A DNA stretch of 60,688 nt, taken from Novosphingobium rosa NBRC 15208. GTDB taxonomy: Bacteria; Pseudomonadota; Alphaproteobacteria; Sphingomonadales; Sphingomonadaceae. Made by a program: the position numbers and the translations under genes. The stretch is from assembly GCF_001598555.1 (NCBI RefSeq), contig NZ_BCZE01000008.1, positions 1-60,688 on the forward strand, read 5' to 3'. Under the pieces are notes generated by a model. That model saw nothing but the letters and a program-made list of their open reading frames with translations, was not told the origin of the DNA and made no database searches. Shown in pieces: positions 54,345 to 60,688 of this stretch (positions within the stretch are counted from its first letter, which is position 1; the number at the start of each line of letters is the position of its first letter).

Positions 54345-54373
54345 CCTTGGCGGGATATCAAACCCCGCCAAGG
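54345..54373 (-). terminator. Hairpin after uvrA
   Basis: CCTTGGCGGG and CCCGCCAAGG form a 10-bp stem just 3' of the uvrA stop on the reverse strand. There is no T-run, so termination strength is uncertain. Confidence 0.5.
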
Positions 54374-54383
54374 CCCGGCCTAC

Positions 54384-57281
54384 TTACTTCCGCTTCAACA
54401 GCGGCTTGAGATAATGCCCGGTGAAGCTGGCCTTGTTCTTGGCCACCTGCTCTGGCGTGCCTTCGGCCACGATGGTGCCGCCGCGCACGCCGCCTTCCGG
54501 GCCCATGTCGATCAGCCAGTCGGCGGTCTTGATGACGTCGAGATTGTGCTCGATCACCACCACGCTGTTGCCCTGATCGACAAGGCGGTGCAGCACCTCC
54601 AGCAGCTTGCGCACATCCTCGAAATGCAGGCCGGTGGTGGGTTCATCGAGTACGTAAAGCGTCTTGCCGGTGGAGCGCCGCGCCAGTTCCTTGGCCAGCT
54701 TCACCCGCTGCGCCTCGCCGCCCGAAAGCGTGGTGGCCTGCTGCCCCACCTTCACATAGCCCAGCCCCACTTCGTTGAGCATATGCATGCGCTCACGGAT
54801 CGGGGGCACATTGGCGAAGAAGCTTTCGGCGTCCTCGATGGTCATATCCAGCACATCGGCGATGGAATGGCCCTTGAACTTCACCTCCAGCGTCTCGCGG
54901 TTGTAGCGCTTGCCGTTGCACTCCTCGCAAGTGACGTAAACGTCAGGCAGGAAGTGCATCTCGATCTTGATGAGGCCATCGCCCTGACAGGCCTCACACC
55001 GCCCGCCCTTGACGTTGAAGCTGAAACGCCCGGCCTTGTACCCACGCGCCTGAGCCTCGGGCAGACCCGCGAACCAATCGCGGATCAACGTGAAGGCACC
55101 GGTGTAGGTTGCCGGGTTAGACCGCGGCGTGCGACCGATAGGCGACTGGTCGATCTCGATCACCTTGTCGCAGTTTTCCAGGCCCACGATCTTGTCATGC
55201 GCCCCGGCGATCACCCGCGCGCCATTAAGCGTGCGCGAAGCCCCGGCCTGCAGCGTATCAAGCGTCAACGTTGACTTGCCCGAGCCAGACACACCGGTCA
55301 CGCAGCAGAAGGTGCCCAGCGGGAACTTTGCCGTCACACCCTTCAGATTGTTGGCCCGCGCATTCTCGACCACGATGGACAGGCCATTGCCCTTGCGGCG
55401 CTCCTTGGGCACCTCGATCTTGCGCGCGCCGGTCAGATACTGGCCGGTCATGCTGTTCGGGTTGGCCAGAATATCGGCCAGCGTGCCCTCGGCCACCACC
55501 TCGCCACCATGCACACCCGCGCCCGGCCCCAGATCGACGACATAATCGGCGGCGCGGATCGCGTCCTCGTCATGCTCGACCACGATCACCGTGTTGCCCA
55601 GATCGCGCAGGCGCTTCAAAGTCGCCAGCAGCATGTCATTGTCACGCTGATGCAGGCCAATGCTCGGCTCATCCAGCACGTAAAGCACGCCCGAAAGCCC
55701 GCTGCCGATCTGGCTGGCCAGACGGATACGCTGCGATTCACCGCCCGAAAGCGTGCCGCTGGTGCGATCCAGATTGAGGTAATCCAGACCCACATTGTTC
55801 AGGAAACCAAGCCTTTCGTTGATTTCCTTCAAGATGGCCTTGGCGATCTGCTTCTGCTGATCGGTCAGCTTCTCCTCCAGCGTGGAGAACCACGCCAGCG
55901 CATCCTGCACGCTCAGCCGCACGCCATCGGCGATATCGCTGCCCGCCACCTTCACGGCCAGCGCTTCCGGCTTCAGGCGCTTGCCCTCGCAGACCTCGCA
56001 AGGCTGGGCGGTCTGATACTTGCCCAGCTCCTCGCGCATAAAGGCGCTTTCGGTCTGCAGCATGCGGCGGTTGAGGTTGCCGATCACGCCCTCGAAGGGC
56101 TTGGTGACGGTGTAGAGCTTCTTGCCATCCATAAAGGTCAGCGGCACCGGAGTCTTGCCCGTGCCATAGAGGATGACGATCTTGGCCTCGGCGGGCAGAT
56201 CGATCCAGGGCGTTTCCAGCGCGAAACCGTAATGCTTGGCCAGCGAAGCCAGCACCTGCATATAATAAGGCGACGGCGGGTTCGACTTGGCCCAGGGCAC
56301 CACCGCCCCCGCCTTGATCGACAGGCCTTCATTGGGCACCACCAGCTGCGGATCGAACAGCAGCTTCTCGCCCAGACCATCGCAGGCCGGGCAGGCACCC
56401 TGAGGCGCGTTGAAGGAGAACAGACGCGGCTCGATGCTCTCAATCGTGAAGCCGCTGACCGGACAGGCAAACTTCTCGCTGAACACTATGCGGTTCAGCG
56501 GCACACCCGCGCCCTTCAAATTCTTCGACTTGGCCTCGCCCTCGCGCCCCGGCACCACGCCATCGGCAAGGTCAATGTAGGCCAGCCCATCGGCCAGCTT
56601 CAAAGCCTGCTCGAAACTGTCGGCCAGACGGCTCTGGATGCCATCCTTCACCGCCACGCGGTCGACCACCACCTCGATGTCATGCTTGTACTTCTTGTCG
56701 AGCGTCGGCGCGTCCTCGATGGCATACATCTCGCCATCGATGCGCAGGCGCGTGTAACCCGCCTTCTGCCACTCGGCGATTTCCTTGCGATACTCGCCCT
56801 TGCGGCCGCGCACGGCGGGGGCCAGCAGATAGGCGCGCGTGCCCTCGGGCAGGGCCATCACGCGGTCCACCATCTGGCTGACCGTCTGCGCCGCAATCGG
56901 CAGTCCGGTGGCGGGCGAATAAGGCACACCCACCCGCGCCCAGAGCAGACGCATATAATCGTAAATCTCGGTCACCGTCGCCACGGTGGAGCGCGGGTTG
57001 CGGCTGGTGGTCTTCTGCTCGATGGAGATCGCGGGGCTCAGCCCGTCGATATGCTCCACATCGGGCTTCTGCATCATCTCCAGAAACTGGCGCGCATAGG
57101 CCGACAGGCTCTCGACATAGCGCCGCTGTCCCTCGGCATAGATCGTATCGAACGCCAAAGAGGATTTCCCCGAGCCCGAAAGCCCGGTGATGACGATCAG
57201 ACTGTCTCGCGGCAGCGTGATGTCCACGCCCTTGAGGTTATGCTCACGCGCGCCGCGCACGGTAATATGGGAGAGACTCAT
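54384..57281 (-). CDS. uvrA: Excinuclease ABC subunit UvrA
   Basis: A 965-residue nucleotide-excision repair ATPase. It begins [20 protein letters not shown] and has the first Walker [10 protein letters not shown], a zinc module ([15 protein letters not shown]), the signature [15 protein letters not shown], the second Walker [10 protein letters not shown], the second zinc module (CEACQGDG and [10 protein letters not shown]) and signature [14 protein letters not shown]. It recognises damaged DNA with UvrB. ATG 57281 is the conserved start; a longer frame runs to 57377. Confidence 0.98.
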   Translation of the reverse strand: MSLSHITVRGAREHNLKGVDITLPRDSLIVITGLSGSGKSSLAFDTIYAEGQRRYVESLSAYARQFLEMMQKPDVEHIDGLSPAISIEQKTTSRNPRSTVATVTEIYDYMRLLWARVGVPYSPATGLPIAAQTVSQMVDRVMALPEGTRAYLLAPAVRGRKGEYRKEIAEWQKAGYTRLRIDGEMYAIEDAPTLDKKYKHDIEVVVDRVAVKDGIQSRLADSFEQALKLADGLAYIDLADGVVPGREGEAKSKNLKGAGVPLNRIVFSEKFACPVSGFTIESIEPRLFSFNAPQGACPACDGLGEKLLFDPQLVVPNEGLSIKAGAVVPWAKSNPPSPYYMQVLASLAKHYGFALETPWIDLPAEAKIVILYGTGKTPVPLTFMDGKKLYTVTKPFEGVIGNLNRRMLQTESAFMREELGKYQTAQPCEVCEGKRLKPEALAVKVAGSDIADGVRLSVQDALAWFSTLEEKLTDQQKQIAKAILKEINERLGFLNNVGLDYLNLDRTSGTLSGGESQRIRLASQIGSGLSGVLYVLDEPSIGLHQRDNDMLLATLKRLRDLGNTVIVVEHDEDAIRAADYVVDLGPGAGVHGGEVVAEGTLADILANPNSMTGQYLTGARKIEVPKERRKGNGLSIVVENARANNLKGVTAKFPLGTFCCVTGVSGSGKSTLTLDTLQAGASRTLNGARVIAGAHDKIVGLENCDKVIEIDQSPIGRTPRSNPATYTGAFTLIRDWFAGLPEAQARGYKAGRFSFNVKGGRCEACQGDGLIKIEMHFLPDVYVTCEECNGKRYNRETLEVKFKGHSIADVLDMTIEDAESFFANVPPIRERMHMLNEVGLGYVKVGQQATTLSGGEAQRVKLAKELARRSTGKTLYVLDEPTTGLHFEDVRKLLEVLHRLVDQGNSVVVIEHNLDVIKTADWLIDMGPEGGVRGGTIVAEGTPEQVAKNKASFTGHYLKPLLKRK

Positions 57282-57567
57282 AAAGGCCCGTGTTCCAGAT
57301 TTGTTCGATTGTGGCAAGTACGAAGCGGTGTTCCGAAACCTTGGCCGAAAGGGCAATAGGCACAGGCCCGCGCGCATCCCCCATCATGTGGTAACGAGCA
57401 AGGATAACGACAAGCCCTTCTTAACCATGCAAGGCGTGCCCGCGTTAAGCGATTAACGGTTAAGGCCCCCGTCCGTGCCGCTTTGGAACGGCGGCAAATC
57501 GACAGATGCGACGGATGGTTGAACCGTCTAGGCGACAGGCTGTCCTATTTCTGCAAAGGTCTTACGG
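57282..57567. other. Divergent promoter region between uvrA and the SleB-type gene
   Basis: It holds promoters for both genes. TTAAGCGATTAACGGTTAA at 57444 is AT-rich with repeated TTAA elements. I did not see a clear SOS (LexA) box of the alphaproteobacterial GTTC-N7-GTTC form, although related TTGTTCG occurs at 57300. Confidence 0.4.
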
Positions 57568-58776
57568 ATGCAACCGCGCCCGGGTGACATGGCTGAAACT
57601 CCGCTCCACGCGCTGGCAGACCTGCCGCGCGCGGCGGATTTCCATGCCCGTTTCTCGCGCCGCAAGCCGCTGACCATCGCCCGCGCCCGTCGCCATCATC
57701 TGCATCAGGCCGTGGGGCTGCGCGCCGCCGCGGTCTCGATCGCCGCCGTGGTGGTGATGGCGGCCAGCTGGCAGGTGCAGGCCCAGCAGCATGGCAATGG
57801 TTTCGCCGCCCTCACCGAGGACGACAGCGCCCAGCAGATCACCCCCATGCCCTTCGAGCGCCCCGGCGAAAGCTTCCCCGGTTCGGCCTGGTACTATCTG
57901 GCCGCGTGGGACCAGCTGCCCGGGGATGGCCAGCAGACCCTCACCCCCGGCGCGCATAATGATGGCGATCCCGATCCGCTGCCCACCCTTGCCGGCCCCG
58001 CCGGTTCGGCGCGCGCCCTGATCGCGGCGGCGGCGGGTCAGGACCACGACCGCGCCCTGCAATGCCTGACCAGCGCCATCTATTACGAAGCCGCCAGCGA
58101 GCCTGACGATGGCCAGCGCGCGGTGGCTCAGGTGGTGCTGAACCGCGTGGCGCATCCCAGCTTTCCCAAGACGGTCTGCGGCGTGGTGTTTCAGGGTTCG
58201 GAGAAGACCACCGGCTGCCAGTTCACCTTCACCTGTGACGGCGCTCTGGCCCGCCTCCCCAACCGCTATTTCTGGGAACGGGCGCAGGCCGTCGCGCGCG
58301 CGGCGCTGGCCGGTTACGTCTTCCGCCCCGTCGGGCTGGCGACGCATTACCACACCTTTGCCGTTCACCCCTATTGGGACGCGGCGATGAATTTCATCGG
58401 CCAGATTGGCGCGCATCGCTTCTACCGCCTGCCCGGACCTGCGGGCGAAGGCGCGGCTTTCCGCTTCGCCTACGCCGGCGGCGAACCGCTCGCCGCCCCC
58501 CACGCCCGCACCGGCCAGAGCGCCGATCTGCTGGCCACCGCCGATCCGCTGGCGGTGGAGCGCGCCTATGACGCCAGCCTGAAACAGGCCGGAGGCAGCC
58601 CGGCGCAAGTGCAGGTCGCCGCCGCCAGCGCGCCCGTCGAGCCTGCGCCCGCCTACACCGATGACGTCATCCGGCGCGGCGGCGACAAGGCCTATCGCGC
58701 CACAAGCCTGCCCGGCAGTGAAGGCATCCGCGAGGACTACCGCAACAGCGGCCAGTGGATCGGCACGCCGCAGTAA
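57568..58776 (+). CDS. Cell wall hydrolase, SleB type, membrane-anchored
   Basis: A 402-residue protein with an internal hydrophobic anchor (VGLRAAAVSIAAVVVMAAS) near residue 55. The SleB-like catalytic domain is RALQCLTSAIYYEAASEPDDGQRAVAQVVLNRV with the catalytic Glu in YYEA, followed by FPKTVCGVVFQGSEKTTGCQFTFTCDG. Such enzymes cleave peptidoglycan glycan strands. The C-terminal ~120 residues are Pro/Ala-rich. A second ATG at 57589 is possible. Confidence 0.88.
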   Translation: MQPRPGDMAETPLHALADLPRAADFHARFSRRKPLTIARARRHHLHQAVGLRAAAVSIAAVVVMAASWQVQAQQHGNGFAALTEDDSAQQITPMPFERPGESFPGSAWYYLAAWDQLPGDGQQTLTPGAHNDGDPDPLPTLAGPAGSARALIAAAAGQDHDRALQCLTSAIYYEAASEPDDGQRAVAQVVLNRVAHPSFPKTVCGVVFQGSEKTTGCQFTFTCDGALARLPNRYFWERAQAVARAALAGYVFRPVGLATHYHTFAVHPYWDAAMNFIGQIGAHRFYRLPGPAGEGAAFRFAYAGGEPLAAPHARTGQSADLLATADPLAVERAYDASLKQAGGSPAQVQVAAASAPVEPAPAYTDDVIRRGGDKAYRATSLPGSEGIREDYRNSGQWIGTPQ

Positions 58777-58920
58777 GCGGGCCGATCCATCGTTTCGGCG
58801 CAATTTACACAGCGCAACATTTCGATAACCAAGCCGGATCACAAAGGTTTAGGCCCTTGGAGCTAGACCGACCGCGTCGCCAAGGTTCACAAACAAGCAA
58901 ATCCAAGGAAGTCGTCCCCC

Positions 58921-59223
58921 ATGTCCATTCGTTTCGCAGCAGCAGGCAGCGGGGAATGTAAAGCAGTCGCGCGGGTGCTGTGCACCCCGGCCCTGACCAT
59001 GGCGGCCAACGATGCCGATGCACCGATCAGCGCCGATGCCCTGCTGATCAGCACGCTGCGCCATTTCGCCCTTCACGGATTGAACGCCGCCGCCGAGGCG
59101 CGCCGCCTGACCCTGCTGGCCCAGCAGCGCGGCGACCGTGATCAATCGCACCACTGGCGCGCCGTCTGCCGCCAGCTCGACCGCCGGATGGCCGATGCGA
59201 TCGGTTCGCCGCGCCGCCGCTAA
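58921..59223 (+). CDS. Hypothetical 100-residue protein
   Basis: A 100-residue, weakly basic protein starting MSIRFAAAGSGECKAV. The central HFALHGLNAAAEARRLTLLAQQRGDRDQSHHW and C-terminal ALDRRM-like region suggest helices, with no signal peptide or known domain. The frame runs to a natural stop with good codon use. Function is not recognisable. Confidence 0.6.
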   Translation: MSIRFAAAGSGECKAVARVLCTPALTMAANDADAPISADALLISTLRHFALHGLNAAAEARRLTLLAQQRGDRDQSHHWRAVCRQLDRRMADAIGSPRRR

Positions 59224-60600
<1,377 letters not shown>

Positions 60601-60607
60601 TCCAATC

Positions 60608-60644
60608 GCAAAGGTGTCCGCTTTGCAAAGCGGGCACCTTTTGC
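60608..60644 (+). terminator. Terminator after mdh
   Basis: GCAAAGGTGTCCGCTTT and AAAGCGGGCACCTTTTGC form a long stem with one G-T wobble and one bulge, followed by a T-rich stretch (TCTTTTC). Confidence 0.75.
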
Positions 60645-60688
60645 CAATCTTTTCTTATTATAGGCCGCCTGCCTCTCTATCGGAGACA

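Overview
The window is a contiguous, GC-rich (roughly 65%) chromosomal segment of an alphaproteobacterium, most likely a sphingomonad close to Novosphingobium. Supporting signs are the NDUFS4-type complex I accessory protein, the SRP RNA next to dnaX, the secDF-yajC block, a Caulobacter/sphingomonad-style TonB receptor, a gene-transfer-agent-type holin and the mdh locus. This genus assignment is inference from gene content; no search was run. Genes are densely packed on both strands. I see no rRNA, CRISPR array, prophage or intact insertion sequence.

Layout. 1-7.6 kb: 5'-truncated view of dnaX (its 3' end lies outside), SRP RNA, an NDUFS4-like protein, the helicase hrpB, the alkylation-repair protein ada, a polyprenyl diphosphate synthase and chorismate mutase. 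7.6-18 kb: an AT-richer gap, a PepSY/response regulator/histidine kinase set, the ABC-F protein uup, an XRE regulator, a glycosyltransferase and secF-secD-yajC. 18.2-28 kb: tRNA-Pro(GGG), a ferredoxin-reductase-type flavoprotein, an orphan holin, aroQ-accB-accC, an Lrp regulator, a degenerate histidine kinase with a polysaccharide deacetylase, tRNA-Ile2(CAU) and a cation/proton antiporter.

28-32.8 kb is the most interesting part: a bufferin-type copper-peptide (RiPP) locus. A divergent centre holds an ECF sigma factor of the SigF type with its NrsF (DUF1109) anti-sigma factor. On one side lies bufA1 (DUF2282) plus doxX; on the other lies bufA2, bufB (DUF692/MNIO), bufC (DUF2063) and a second doxX. 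Four copies of one promoter motif, GTAACC-N16-CGTA, with identical spacing lie before bufA1, sigF, bufA2 and the second doxX. Together they look like a complete self-regulated stress regulon. Hairpins behind both precursor genes look like attenuators that would favour precursor over enzyme.

32.8-44.4 kb: ClC chloride channel, a 59-residue SANT/Myb-like protein, a divergent SDR/TetR pair around a perfect palindromic operator, a GH43 glycosidase with a TonB receptor, tRNA-Pro(UGG), a KefB/C-type antiporter, an AEC transporter and greB. 44.4-60.7 kb: ammonium transporter, two exported proteins, rlmN, a phzF-like gene overlapping its convergent neighbour, an SDR/hydrolase pair, argG, uvrA, a SleB-type cell wall hydrolase and mdh.

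A second notable signal runs through the window: at least nine loci carry a short palindromic intergenic element (13 hairpin ends). Complete copies are about 157-225 bp, with two distinguishable inverted ends. The hairpin stems vary in a compensatory way, and the copies usually begin 11-26 bp after a stop codon.
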